Source of the DNA: Atrichornis clamosus
Lineage: Eukaryota; Chordata; Aves; Passeriformes; Menuridae
DNA: 64,000 nt
Reading direction: 5' to 3'
Assembly (NCBI GenBank): GCA_013400975.1
Contig: WBMZ01012781.1
Coordinates: 124,001-188,000, forward strand
Made by a program: the position numbers and the translations under genes. The first letter of the stretch is position 1; every line of letters starts with the position of its first letter. Below are positions 39,388 to 50,838 of this stretch, piece after piece. A model generated the notes under the pieces. The model was not told the origin of the DNA. It saw nothing but the letters and a program-made list of their open reading frames with translations, and made no database searches.

Positions 39388-40165
39388 ATCATAGAATATC
39401 TCAAGTTGGAAGGGACACATATGGACCACCAAGACCAACTCCCTGCTCCTCACAGGACTATCTAACACTAAACCATGACTAAGAGCACCATCCAGATGCT
39501 GCTGGGACTCTGACAGACTTGCTGCTATGATCACTGCCCTGGGATGTCTGTTCCAGTGACTGGCCACCTGCATAGTGAAGAACCCTTTCCAAATACCCAT
39601 CATGAACTTTCCCTGATGGACCTTCATGCCATTCCCTCATGTCCTACCACTGGTCACCAGAGAGAGGAGATCAGCACCTCTCCCTCCACTGCCCACCTCG
39701 AGGAAGGTGTAGACTGCATGGAGGTCACCCCTCCGCCTTCTCTTCTCCAAGCTGAACAAACCAAGTGACCTCAGCTGCTCCTTGCAAGTCTTGCCCTCAA
39801 GACCCTTCACCATCTTGGTGACCGTCCTCTGGACACACTCCAATAGTTTGACGTCCTTAGATGAAGGCACCCAAAGCAGCACAGGGTGCTGGAGGTGGGG
39901 CTGCACCAGTGCAGAGCAGAGCAGGACAGTCACTGCTCGCTTGGCTCTCTGCACTGTGCTGGATGCACCCCAGGATACAGCTGGCCCTTTCAGCTGCCAG
40001 GACACACTGTTGACTCATACTCCACTTGCCATCAACCCAAACACTAGATTTTTCCTGTGTGCTGCTGTCCAGCCTCTCATCCCCCCATCTGTACATATAA
40101 CCAGGGTTACCCATCCCAGGGAGATAATCCAGCACTTGTACTTGTTAAATGATGCTGATGGGACT
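39388..40165 (-). mobile_element. CR1 LINE 3' portion, antisense
   Basis: About 780 bp in reverse orientation. The low-coordinate end is the CR1 3' UTR (ATCATAGAATATCTCAAGTT). Translated from the minus strand it gives the ORF2 C-terminus: LLECVQRTVTKMVKGLEG, LRSLGLFSLEKRRRRGDLHA and HWNRHPRAV, plus upstream YRWGDERLDSS and MSQQCVLAAE. These are typical CR1 residues spread over shifted frames, so the copy is dead. It accounts for the overlapping long open frames on both strands here. Confidence 0.93.
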
Positions 40166-41269
40166 TCCATACCAAAACCATGGCAATGTGCTGTGATCCC
40201 ACACTGATAGGATTGGTGCAAAAATGTATAATGAACTTGAAACAAGAATTTTCATTGCTCTTGTGTTTTTCATTTCTGAATATGCAATCCCTTGGATTAT
40301 TTGTCATCCAGGCAGACTAGTATAGAGCCCCTAACCAATCCAAGTGAATCCCATTCTTAAGGGAAAAAGAGCTCCAGAAAAAAGCCTTCCCTTTCCCACA
40401 GGGTGGAAATTGCCTAGGTGGCATATAGTCTAGGTCTCGACATTCCTACCCTCACACTGAGAGCAAGGAGAGGTTTTGGCCAACTCAGGCATAGTACCTC
40501 ACGGAAAAGTAGATGAGTCACAGCAATTAACACATCCCATCTAAGAAAACCAACGTAACAGTCAGAAAGGGAGAAGAGGTCTGCAAGCTACTTCATAAAC
40601 CTGTGTTCATGACACTCATTTGTTATTTGTCTTGCACAGTCTCACATAAAATGTTACTGTGGAAGAGTTGTTCAGAGCATATATAGGTACCCACAATCCT
40701 GATGATGCTACTGTAGGGGCAAAATAGAGTAACCTTTCTGCCATACTAAGTTTCTGCTACACAGAAAACAGGCAAGCAACGGAGCTACAGTAACCTCAAT
40801 GGCAACAATTTCACTGATCTCAGTCTTACTAGAGATACAGCCTAGAAATTAATTAAGAACTTACTCTAGTCAAAATAATTATAGAGGAGAAAGCTGAAGT
40901 GGGCAAGATGCAAATGAAGTATTTTTGTGGTTGTGCCTCTGATAGTACTGGCACAAATTTCAGTGGGAAAAGTATAAGAAGCCTAAATAAATATGTTTAT
41001 AATACAGTTGATAAATAAAACTTCAGGAAATTTCCACAGTGAGAATTAATTGATTTTTTTTAATAGAGAAAATACTGTTTTTTCATAAGAACCACTGATA
41101 GGGACCATGTGATTTTGCTGGAAGACCTACTCGAGGAGGATTAGGATAAGGCTGTCTATGCTCAAGTCTCCATTTTGCCTGCATAGAAATTGTGACAAAT
41201 AGGGGGAAGCCTCATGGTTAACAGTTCCCACAGCTGGAACATATAAATAAATTCCATTCTTGTTGGAGA
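40166..41269. other. Gene-free intergenic DNA
   Basis: Nothing recognised; ordinary AT-rich sequence. Confidence 0.5.
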
Positions 41270-41420
41270 TGGGGAAGGGGGGGACCCAGGTGCGCATGCC
41301 CGGGCCCCCTGCATTTATAGGGCTGGCAGGCCTGGAGGGTGGGGCTTCCCTCTCCTGCACCAACACGAGAAACCTTGCTGTGTTCCAGCTCTGAGAACAA
41401 ACCTCTCTACGCATGAAGAC
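41270..41420 (+). promoter_or_regulatory. GC-rich patch with NRF1-like and TATA-like elements
   Basis: A roughly 150-bp island of high G+C in AT-rich surroundings. It contains TGCGCATGCCCGGGC at 41291-41305, close to the NRF1 palindrome TGCGCATGCGC, then TTTATAGGG at 41314, a TATA-like box pointing along +. This could be the promoter of the C7orf31 ortholog 9 kb downstream or an LTR fragment. CpG count is modest (about five), so it is not a classic CpG island. Confidence 0.35.
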
Positions 41421-41947
41421 CGTGGCCAGCCTCTGGTTAACCTGTGCTTATCTTGGAATCATACAACCATACAAAAATATCTAAATAATATCCCACAGCT
41501 AGCACTGTCTTAAATATAGCTTTTTATTAAATCACACATTATTAGATTATGTTGGTATTTTCTACATATTTGCAGTATTTTGGGCTGTGAAACTATAGTA
41601 CACAGTGCAAGCACCAAAATCACAGGGGTCTGATTGCTTCAGTTTTAAAATAATTTTTAAGATGCATATGAAATATTTTAGAAAAAAATGAAGAATATAT
41701 GTTCCAGTGCATCTCTACATAACTAGTCTGTGGCTTTTACACATGCTGCTGGCAATATTCTTATGTATAAAGCTATAGAACCCAAAGTAATTTTTTGTTA
41801 CATGAAGAACAAGAGGCTGGCAAAGTTGGCTTCAAGAGGAAAATGAAGCAATGCCTAGTGCTACCCAACAGCTGCCAAGGTGCAGGGAGAACAAAGGCAG
41901 AACAGCTCCTGAAATCTTCTTTTACCAAGTGGTGGAGTAACAGCTGA

Positions 41948-42010
41948 GTTCAGGTTGGAAGGGACCTCTGATTCTAACCCCTACCCAACGCCAGGCCCCC
42001 CTCCAAGTTA
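41948..42010 (-). mobile_element. CR1-like 3' tail, antisense fragment
   Basis: TTCAGGTTGGAAGGGACCTC followed by CTAACCCC...CCAGGCCCC resembles the reverse complement of a CR1 3' UTR. Short and diverged, so less certain than the others. Confidence 0.6.
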
Positions 42011-45000
42011 CAGCCAAACTGCTACACAGACTCTTCTGAGTGGGACAGGCAGACACCAAGGCAAAAGTCATCCACCTCTTGATTCAAACTACAAGGAACA
42101 AGATGTCCTTCTACAGATACAACTACTGCTTCCAAAGACTAAAAACATAATGTGTTACTTATCGAGCTAGACCTCCCACATGCATCAAACACAGGAGAAG
42201 TGAATAAGTACTTCTTCCCAAGCACAGTAGTTGAACTAGCCAAAATTGAAGCATTTCCAGCTTACTAGGTTTCAATTTTAATGCTTTTAAAGGGACTTTA
42301 TGTCATGACAATTCTACACACGCATTGATAATCCCAACTCAGCATCCAGACTCTTAAATCCCCAAATTTGGCTCTAAAGGGAGCACTGCTGCTCCATAGT
42401 AGCACCCTCCTGCAGCACAGTCTGTCAGAAGGGAGCACCCTCAGCACCAGCTGTCCCGTCAGAAGGGAGCACAGGACCTGGCCTCTGGATGGCAGTTGGG
42501 TACAATTGTGGTGTGATGGGGCTGAAAGGGAAGGAGGGCAATGAGGGGAGGTGCTCAGTACTTCTGAACACACATCTTTGCACGAGAGGTGAGAAGACTA
42601 GTGGTGAGAGCTGGAAGACTTAAGTCTTACCACAGATGCCCACATTGCTCACCTGAAGCACTGTGGCACACAATACACAGGGCAGTGTTAAAGTGGGAAA
42701 GTGCTTAAAGAGGAAAGAGAAGACAGTAACTATTCTGAATCTGTGGTTAGATCCAGAGTACTGTGAGCATATTCCCACTGGACTATGCCATAACCCTCAA
42801 GCCTTGGGAACCCACTGAACCAGCCATAAAAACCAAACAAACCCCTTCTGATTCAGCATCATTTCTCTCCCTTTCTTGTAGCCAACATCTCTTCTTCAGC
42901 CATGCAATTAAGGCCACCTATTCCTTTTAGCAAAACACACATGATTAGAGACTTTGAGGGAGGCTCATCTTTAACAAAGCCGGGGGAGAACTGAAAGGCT
43001 TTTTCTAACACCAGGAAAATCTTACTGGTTATGGCTGATCTTTCCACCTGCATTTCCATCATTCTCACACTCTCATTCACTCTGTGCTGTTGGTTTTGGG
43101 TTTTAGTGTGGAATTATCTTCTCTTCAGATTCTTGTCAGTGAAAAGCACCATGCAGTTTGGCTGGATTCTGAGAGCCCTTTGGTATTAGGAGCTGAAAGT
43201 GCTCCCCATAATGTAGAAGTAACTCGTTATAGGGTCAAAAGTTGAAACCTCTACCCATTTTGGGGCATTCCCACAGTTCATGCTGAGTGTTAGGTGTGTG
43301 TGGTTAGGACTGTAAGAGCCAGACTTTCACAGGGGGAAATGCTCAGCATTTTCAGGAACTTTAAATTCAGGCATGAGTCCTCAGCACTTCTCAAATTCCA
43401 GCACTGTATGATGTTTGAAACCCAGGATAATTTCCACACCAGCAGCATCTATGAGTTTTGATACTAGCAGTCACCTGAAAAATCAAGACAAAAACATACC
43501 AATTTATTTGGATTTTTATACGGAAATAGAGCATAAGCTTTATATGTTTATGCATTCTCTTTGCACAGAGGCGTTCCTACTGAACAACACCATGATGTCA
43601 CTCAGCTAGGAAAAAAAGTGATGTGTGTATGAATGATGAACTGTAAGTTCTCATTGTCAGTTAACATGATTTTGAATTTAGTGAATATAACAGTAAACTG
43701 AAAATTCATTCCACCCTGTTGATCTTAAGTGCAGATATGATATAAAATCAAAGGGCCATGTTCTGTAAAAAGGGAGTCGCTAGTAAAAAAAGGACAGCAA
43801 ACATGGCTGGGAAGGAAAATCAGAATGTGGCATTGTGCCACTTCGGTTTAAGTATCTCTTCAACAAGAATCTGAGTTTTTGCCTTATAGCTTATCAATTA
43901 GTAATACTCAAAAATATTAGCCTTTCTACTAGTTAAAATCCAGATCAAACTGAAATAACTGAAGTAATCATGACACCATATGTATTTCAGTCAATTTTTC
44001 TCATACATATTTATATGTATGTATTTTTGGAGGAGGCTTGTCAAGGATTATTTTCCTCATTGCTGCTGTTCAAGAGGTATTTGAGTCAATTTGGGTGCTG
44101 CTGCAGTTTTGCAATCCAACATTTTGCCACTTGATGGCACCAGCAAAACGCTTAAATTTGATCAAACTATTGAGATTTTAGATTAAGGTAGTTTAAAGTG
44201 GAGATGTAAATTCTTCAAAAGGAGAAAATTAAAAACCTCTTATATCAGCATTGATAACTTAAGTATATCAAAAACCTGAGAATAATTCTGCAATGATTTT
44301 ACAGTTACCTTTATTGGGCTATGAGGTGTATTCCTCGTGACAGTTGCTCACCAGAATGCATCATCCAGGTACACAGCCTGAGAAAGAGATCACAGCACCT
44401 TTCTGGGGATTTTCTTCCTTAAGAGGAAGCAACCAGGGACTGCTGTGACTCTACGCCCTTGTATCAGATATATAAGGAGGAAGGAGATTTTATAGGAGTA
44501 GATCAAACTCTGCCCCTGTATGTACTGAAAAGTACATAACCCTGGACTCTGAATATTTGATCAACAGATCATTGAAGTACTTTCTCCATTATTATGCAAT
44601 CACATCTTAACCTGAAATATGCTGGGTCTCTGAAAATATTTTATGCTTTGTCCTAGTTTGAGTATTTTCTTTGCCTTTATATTCTATTTCCTTGGTCTTT
44701 GCATGACCTTTAAATTGAAGGAAAGAATACATCTTTTAAAACAGAAAGTGAAATACACACACACAAAAGTCTTCCACATTCATAATCCAAGGTCTTTCAG
44801 AGCAAATATTCTTCCTGCCATCAGGAGCTATTAAATGGTGACAGTCATATGTAACCTTTCCTGAAAAATATCCTCTGAGTGGTGCTCTGCAGACCTACCT
44901 GGGAGCTATTAACACTCAGTTTATTTACCTTATAGCCTGTGAGGGCTCCTTTGAGCCATTACTGTCTTTTGTGGGAAATGAATTACCAGGTATTTGCGAT

Positions 45001-45432
45001 AACTCTTTACACTTTCATGGGCCAACAGCACCTTTGCCTTAAGGATGAACATTACCTACCCTTGTGCAGTTTTGCACTAGAATCAATTACTGATTTTGTG
45101 CAGATGTGCTTTTCTAAGTGCACTGGCAGTGGGTCACATAGGCATGACCTTCCAGTCAAATATACTGGAGAAAAGTAGTTGCCTTCTCCCTTATACAGAT
45201 GTAATGAGTCCTCAAATTCACCTCAAACAAGACTGCAAAAAGTGGGAAAGGCCTTGAAAAACACCCTTCAGCCACTCCCAAGAGCCCTAGTTACATACAC
45301 GCACATTAGGCTGGAGCATTGGCAGCTGTCCTTCCACCGACAAGCCACACCAATAAAGTTTTCAGTGAGTTTAGTGACAGCAGAGAATGAATGAAAATTA
45401 CCTTTTCTTTTTCCTTTAGGGTTTTAATCTGG
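42011..45432. other. Intergenic DNA
   Basis: No exon recognised. A GTCAGAAGGGAGCA block occurs twice, about 35 bp apart, near 42424 and 42459. A second, weaker CTCF-like motif lies at 44124-44142. Confidence 0.5.
44124..44142 (+). promoter_or_regulatory. Weaker CTCF-like motif
   Basis: TTGCCACTTGATGGCACCA resembles the common CTCF core CCACTAGATGGCAGC with one change in the core and one after it. Listed as a possible site only. Confidence 0.35.
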
Positions 45433-46255
45433 TGTCCTGGGTTGTGGGGATGTAGTAATACAATGTATTATCGCCCATCCGCATCAGCTCTGATGAGCTG
45501 TTACTGACAGATCATTTGCAACAACTGCCCAGTGCATGCTTGGCCCCTCAGACTGCAAGCTGGGGTTAGATAAGATAAGGGGAATCCTGTGGTGAGGTAG
45601 GGTCCATTTGGCTTCGCAAAGGACACAGCTGGGAGAGCTTCCCCCTGAAAGCACCAACAATAATCACACCCATCCTGAAGAGGCCATTTCTGTTAATGGG
45701 CCATCATGGACAATGGGCAGCTGTAACGACCCAACCACCCAGAACCTCCCAAACTGTCTTATCTCATCATTCCATTGGGAAATGCTCCGCCCTGGGGGAG
45801 GTACATGGACATTCCTGTGGGAACATAATGAAGCCTGCCTGGACCCTGGGACACACTCTCCAGCACTGATTCCAGGAGCTGCAGAGGACCACCGCTCTCA
45901 CCTGGCTGCAACCACCACTCCCGCTGGACTGCAGCCTTCCTGAAGCCTCCCCTGCCTCACCAGCGCCCCCACCCGGTTGTGGCTGTAACTACACCACAGG
46001 GGAAACCGGGTGACAGGCAGGAAGCCTGTTACTGGTGTTGTTCTTGTTATTGTTGTTGTTTGTTCTGTTGGGTTATATTTATCTATCTGTCTATATATGT
46101 TTTTTAGTAAAGAACTATTATTCCTTTTCCCATATTTGATCTCAAAAGCCTGATAATTTTCAAAACTACAATAATTCAGGGGAGGGGGAGATTCCTTCCA
46201 CTCCAGGAGGGTTCCTGCTTTTCCTTGGCAGATATCTGCCTTTCAAACTAAGACA
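45433..46255 (+). mobile_element. Solo LTR of an avian ERVL-like endogenous retrovirus
   Basis: An 823-bp unit that opens TGTCCTGGGTTG and closes CAAACTAAGACA, imperfect terminal inverted repeats with the TG...CA ends of retroviral LTRs. Near the 3' part are a TATA-like stretch (TATATTTATCTATC), a GTT-rich run and AGTAAAGAACTATTATT, which fits the polyadenylation/R region. After it come AATTCAGGGGAGGGGGAG and CTTGGCAGATATCTGCC, a pattern I associate with avian ERVL LTRs. No partner LTR or internal region is present within the window, so it looks like a solo LTR left by recombination. A clear target-site duplication was not found at the chosen ends. Strand is inferred from the poly(A)-like signal. 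Confidence 0.8.
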
Positions 46256-47600
46256 TGCTGTTTATCATGCCACACAGCATTTATATTCCTCTGGCTGTCC
46301 CCCAGCTCCTTGACCCCTGGTGGTTCCCAGACCTGCAGATCCCTGACCAAGCAGGTTTTAAGGTTAGGCAAGATAAGTGATTGCCTTCCTTTGCAAGAAT
46401 AAAAGGTTGCAGACAAAGTCAGTTTACACATTGAAACAATTCATTCTCCAGTTGTAATTTCCTTTCTGTTAAAATCGGCAGGAGTGATAAGTCTTATTCT
46501 CTTAACAATTTACTGAATACATGGGAAATTAACAGGAAAATGTTCTCTGGCCTGATCTAGAAAAGAAGATGAAGGTCATGAGACTCCCCATGCTGCATCA
46601 CTTTAGGTCAAAACGACACTTGAGAGCAGAAACAGACCTTTAGTGGTCTGAGAGTAGAACACAGTGCTAAGTGACAGCCCTTCATGAAGGTCACACAGGT
46701 TCCAGTGTGTCCTTTATTACTGTTACTGAACAAGTAACTCCAACTTACTGAATAAGTAACTCCACCTAATGTTCTGCAGATTAGGAGGGGAGCTGCAGAA
46801 CTCCTGCATGGAAGCCAGTGTCTCCATAAGGCTACTCTCTCTCATGTGAAACTTGATTTATGCCTATTTTATCAAAAAGTGTTTGAAGAGTGCCCACAGT
46901 ACACTCATTGCTAGGGAAATGGGATGGTCCATATAGACCACTCCATGGATTTTTTCTGGGCCCTTCCAAACTGGAAGCATAAATCCCTTCACCATGAGCC
47001 TTACTTCTTTTCAAGAGACAGATATACTCCATACGCTCTATGGACTGAAAATATAGGGGCAGATACCATAATATTGAGCAACTGTTTCTTGTGTGATACT
47101 GGCAAACTCCAGCAAAAGTCTACTAGAACTCCAGTGAAAGCATCTCAGCGCCAAATTTTGGAAAACTGCCTATCTTACTTCCTTTCCAGAGGAAGCACTA
47201 CCTTTCTAATACTTCTTTACTGCCACCCATTTTGGGCGGCTTCAGGCTTGATTACACAGCATGAGTTTTAAAAATATAACAAACATTCTAAACAACTGTC
47301 CACCCTTGAAAATGCAAAGTTTGGCTGGCTGTTACAACTTGAGCTAACAAAGCTTCTCTAAAACATGGCAGTCACGAAAATGCATGTTCATCCTTATTTC
47401 ATTGCTGCCTTAAGATTAGATGTTATAATGAGAAGTGATCTACAAAGGTACTTAAGTAGTTCTGCCATGCCAGAGCACAAAGCAGATTGACTATCCTTAT
47501 TCATGTGTTTGTGTATCATCAGTATGTACAATTATTGCAGTGAAGAAGTAACGAGTCACATTGTAACACAACAAAATGGAATTTGAAAATACTGCCTAGT

Positions 47601-47666
47601 GTTTCTTTTCAAATCACATTCTGTTACAATAATGCAACTGTAACAGAATGTGAATTGAAAGCAAAC
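47601..47666. repeat. 66-bp near-perfect inverted repeat (hairpin)
   Basis: Arms of 28 bp (47601-47628 and 47639-47666) with only three mismatches flank a 10-base loop. The innermost 15 bp, TCACATTCTGTTACA, pair perfectly. Size and shape fit a microRNA precursor or a palindromic miniature transposon. I do not recognise either arm as a known microRNA. Confidence 0.85.
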
Positions 47667-49760
47667 ATTAAGAAGCATTCTTCATATCTTCAGCACCAGT
47701 AGACATACACCAGTTCTAACTGTAGAAATGGAAAATCAATTAGAATTATCTGTGGAATAAACTTTCAAAGATTGCTGGTCTGTAAGCATGGCTATTTCTG
47801 TAAAGGCTTCCCATTATTAAGACAGACACAAAGTTTGAATCAGAGTCACAGTTCTTTTAACTGTAACAATACACAAATGGTTGTCAGAATTCAACACTTT
47901 AAGTCCTGTTATCTTTGTAGCATCACACATTAAAAGTAGACCTTTGTTCAGCTCAGTTGAGTCATGAGTTATGCTGGCACAGCAATTTGTGAGATATCAC
48001 ACCTCATGTTGATTGCAGTGAGCCCCATAGCATCACAGCACAGATTTCACAATGGAGTGCATGACTTCTGTATGTTTTATCAGAATGTGTGAATAAAATT
48101 GATCTAGCACTTGAAGTTTATCATCAAAACACCCATGTTAATAAGGAAAGAAATGAGCACCGGACTGTATTTAACTCTTTGAGTGAAAGGGCATATTCCC
48201 TCTTTGTAACCAAGTGACATCAATCTTTACGGAGACTAATTCAATGACGGAATGGCCCAGTCACACGTCGAGTCACAGGTGACTTGAAGAAACCCTGGGT
48301 GCAGCTCCCATGCCACAGCTATGTCATTCACCAGGCTACTGAACAAACCCCAGCCACGGGAGAAAGAGAATTTCCACAGGAACTGCTAAGGCTGAAATGA
48401 TGGAGTCCTTGTAGGGCCTACTAACATCCCAACAAGGCTCTGTCCTCAAGCTGAGCAAGGGGAGGAGCCCTAAGAAGTTATCATCATCTCCTCCTTGGGA
48501 ATGAATCTGGGACATCCCTCTTCTCACTGTAGGAAAACAAGGGGTTTTAGCAATATGAAGATATTGGTATATACCTTGAAGAAACACAAAACATTGTGTG
48601 ATCAATGTACAAATAATAAAGCTTTAAAAAAGGCTATCATTGGACGACCTCTCCTTCCCATTTACTCTAAAGACCCTTTGAAGCAAGGCCTGGTAGATAA
48701 GCCTTTCTTATGAAATACACAAGATTTTGGAGCTCCAGGTGAACCACTTACATCAGCCCAGTAATACTGTACTCAGGCATTTATTTTCTTTCTTATTATA
48801 CCACAAAGAACCATTAAGCAAATTACTTATTTTTTTAAATCTTACATATTTTTCTGACTTGGTAAAATTGCCAAGAGACCATTAGCTAGGGTCCGTGATT
48901 AAATTCCTGCCCTTTAGTGTTTCATTTTCCTTGCCTTTAAAAAAAAAGTAAGTCTCCAAGGTGACATATAAATAATTTATTAGCATGGGATGAGTAGGTA
49001 TTTTCTCTGTCAGTATAAACAGGGTATATTTTTTGTTTTGCATTGCTGATAAAAGGATTTTTTTTGTTTATTCATTTTTTGTACTAATAGTACATACCAT
49101 TGTTAACTAATATAGAGCTTATTACAGAAAAGTCTAAGAGGATAGATTTTTTTTTCCCCTCACTCTGTTTTAAAAAGACATTCCACACATAACATGTTCC
49201 TGATGTCTTTTCTGTCTTTAGCACCTGTCAACACAAAATATTCATCATTTAATGAGTGGTATCAGTAGGAATATTGTCTGCACTGCTTACACATAGATTT
49301 GTCCCTAATGTATATTGATTGCATTGACTCAGATAAAGTGTGGGAGATGCAAATTAATGTGGGTCAATTCAGGTAAGTGATTACATTTCTTACATCAGGT
49401 AAGTTATTATATTTCTTCCCAAACCACCAGACAGTTTGGCTAAGTACATTTCACCTGTATCTTACCTTTCCTTAATGAAATGAAAGGGCAAGTTGTTCCT
49501 CTTATAGCCATACCTGCACAGTTCAGGTTCCTTGGCAATATGCAGCAGCAACACTATAAGGCACAAAAATGTCTCTTTTGAACAAAGCATGTAATGATTA
49601 GTTTTAGAAGATTAGCAGTGTTTGCCTAGCACACCCATGCTCCTAACCAACACTGATCTTGCTGACTTGCCTATGGGCTGATTGGATTTTCTTGGCTGTG
49701 TTGTTCATGGCTTCCTTACTTAATGTGAAATAAAGTGTTTGAGGGCACCTACAAAGCACA

Positions 49761-49797
49761 GCTTCTCTCTCATAAATCTGCTTTATGAGAGAGAAGC
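49761..49797. repeat. Perfect 16-bp inverted repeat with 5-base loop
   Basis: GCTTCTCTCTCATAAA, loop TCTGC, then the exact complement TTTATGAGAGAGAAGC. Mismatch-free hairpins of this length are rare by chance. Whether it is transcribed is unknown. Confidence 0.9.
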
Positions 49798-50498
49798 CTC
49801 AGAGAAGTCCGGCTTGGTAAGGCATCTCAATTATGTCATGATGCACAGCTTCAGGAACTGAATTAATTTGGCTCCTGTATAAGGTTGTGACTTTGCTTTA
49901 CACAGCAGCTGGGGGAAGGTGTTTGCTCTCAGGAAGCAACTGCTGTATGCAGTTGTGCTAATGCTCAGAAGAATCCAAACAAGGTGATAGTCTTTTTTAC
50001 GGAAATAAACCGCTGCTTTAATTTTCCTCAGATGTCCCGATTCCCTTGATTTTAGCAAGTTTTAAATTATGCAATCAAGATAAACTTAAAGCTGAAAAGA
50101 ACAGCCACAAGAACGTGGGCACTCAATGAAATCCCTGTTCTCAGTATCCCATAAAATCTCCAGTTTAGCTTTACTCCTCTTCCTCCCGGAAATAAATGTC
50201 ATCTTAGAGACAAATTTTGATTACACAAGCACAAACTCAGTTACTATTAATTGGAGCTGTGCAAGAATCTAGTCCACATTTTCCTTCCCTTAAGCCACCT
50301 AAAAGTAAATGAGAATCAGTATGATTGATCATGTACAAAAGCTGCAAGGGCAGCATCATGGGGAATTCTTTGCAAGAGGAGATTAAAGAACTAAGATAAC
50401 ACCTTTTTGATTTTCACATCTCTCCCAGTTCTTGCAAATTGTTATATTTAATCTAAAACTCAGTGAAATGTGAAATAAGGATATTTTCTTTCTTTCAG

Positions 50499-50715
50499 TC
50501 CTTCTTCCTGACAGCTCAAACCAACCCAAGACCACTGTGCCTGCCATTTCCCCTCTCTCACCTCTACCCTACACACATGTCTAGGTACAACATGTTCCCA
50601 AACTTCAGATCACCTGAGGATCGGGACACTGGGATCGGTGCAAGAAGTCATCAGCCTTTCCATGCCAGTATCTCCAGCAAGGCTTTTGACATGGTTGTTC
50701 TGAGGAGGACCAGAG
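50499..50715 (+). CDS. C7orf31: C7orf31 ortholog, internal exon A
   Basis: The translation includes LCLPFPLSHLYPTHMSRYNM and, further on, GARSHQPF, SSKAFDMVVLRRTRG. From memory, the human C7orf31 protein has the matching segments [28 protein letters not shown] and TKAYDTTVLKTRG. C7orf31 is a conserved vertebrate protein of about 590 residues, linked to sperm and centrosomes, with no known enzymatic activity. The exon begins after a strong acceptor (ttttctttctttcag), entered in phase 0, and ends at AGAG|gtaaga in phase 1. No stop interrupts it. An alternative acceptor lies 16 bp later. Position next to NPVF on the same strand agrees with human 7p15. Confidence 0.8.
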
Positions 50716-50800
50716 GTAAGACAGTACTCTGTTGGTTTACCATTTATTCTTGAAACGTACTTAGAAACACTATGGAAGCTGTGACTCTTTTCTACTGAAG

Positions 50801-50838
50801 TTTACCAGAGCCAGAATCTGAATACATCAGTGGTCAAG
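50801..50838 (+). CDS. C7orf31: C7orf31 ortholog, exon B (predicted, 38 bp)
   Basis: Acceptor actcttttctactgaag and donor GTCAAG|gtaagc bound a 38-bp exon encoding VYQSQNLNTSVVK when joined to exon A. It takes phase 1 and hands on phase 0, exactly what the neighbouring exons need, across a short 85-bp intron. Sequence similarity to human is weak here, so the call rests on splice signals and phase. Confidence 0.5.

Larger units (their letters stand above)
46256..50498. other. Intergenic DNA (possible site of undetected 5' exons of C7orf31)
   Basis: No exon was recognised with confidence. It holds two hairpins (47601-47666 and 49761-49797) and a 26-bp tandem duplication containing CAGGTAAGT (49370-49417). 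The 5' coding exons of the C7orf31 ortholog should lie upstream of 50499 but could not be identified. Confidence 0.45.

Noticed and set aside
39637..40245. Several overlapping open frames of 75-140 codons on both strands, one looking like a real protein
   Set aside because: They lie within an antisense CR1 element. The protein-like one is the CR1 ORF2 C-terminus, not a host gene.
45608..45943. 111-codon open frame on + strand
   Set aside because: It lies inside the LTR, is Pro/His-rich with no domain, and LTRs often contain chance frames.
46924..47271. 115-codon open frame upstream of C7orf31
   Set aside because: Checked as a possible C7orf31 5' exon. No block matches the family, and there are no good paired splice sites in phase.
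47689..47711. REST/NRSE-like TTCAGCACCAGTAGACA
   Set aside because: Only the left half matches; the right half is out of register.
49904..49981. Possible exon QLGEGVCSQEATAV... with a good acceptor and in-phase donor before C7orf31 exon A
   Set aside because: Splice phase fits, but the peptide lacks the conserved residues expected in that part of the protein.
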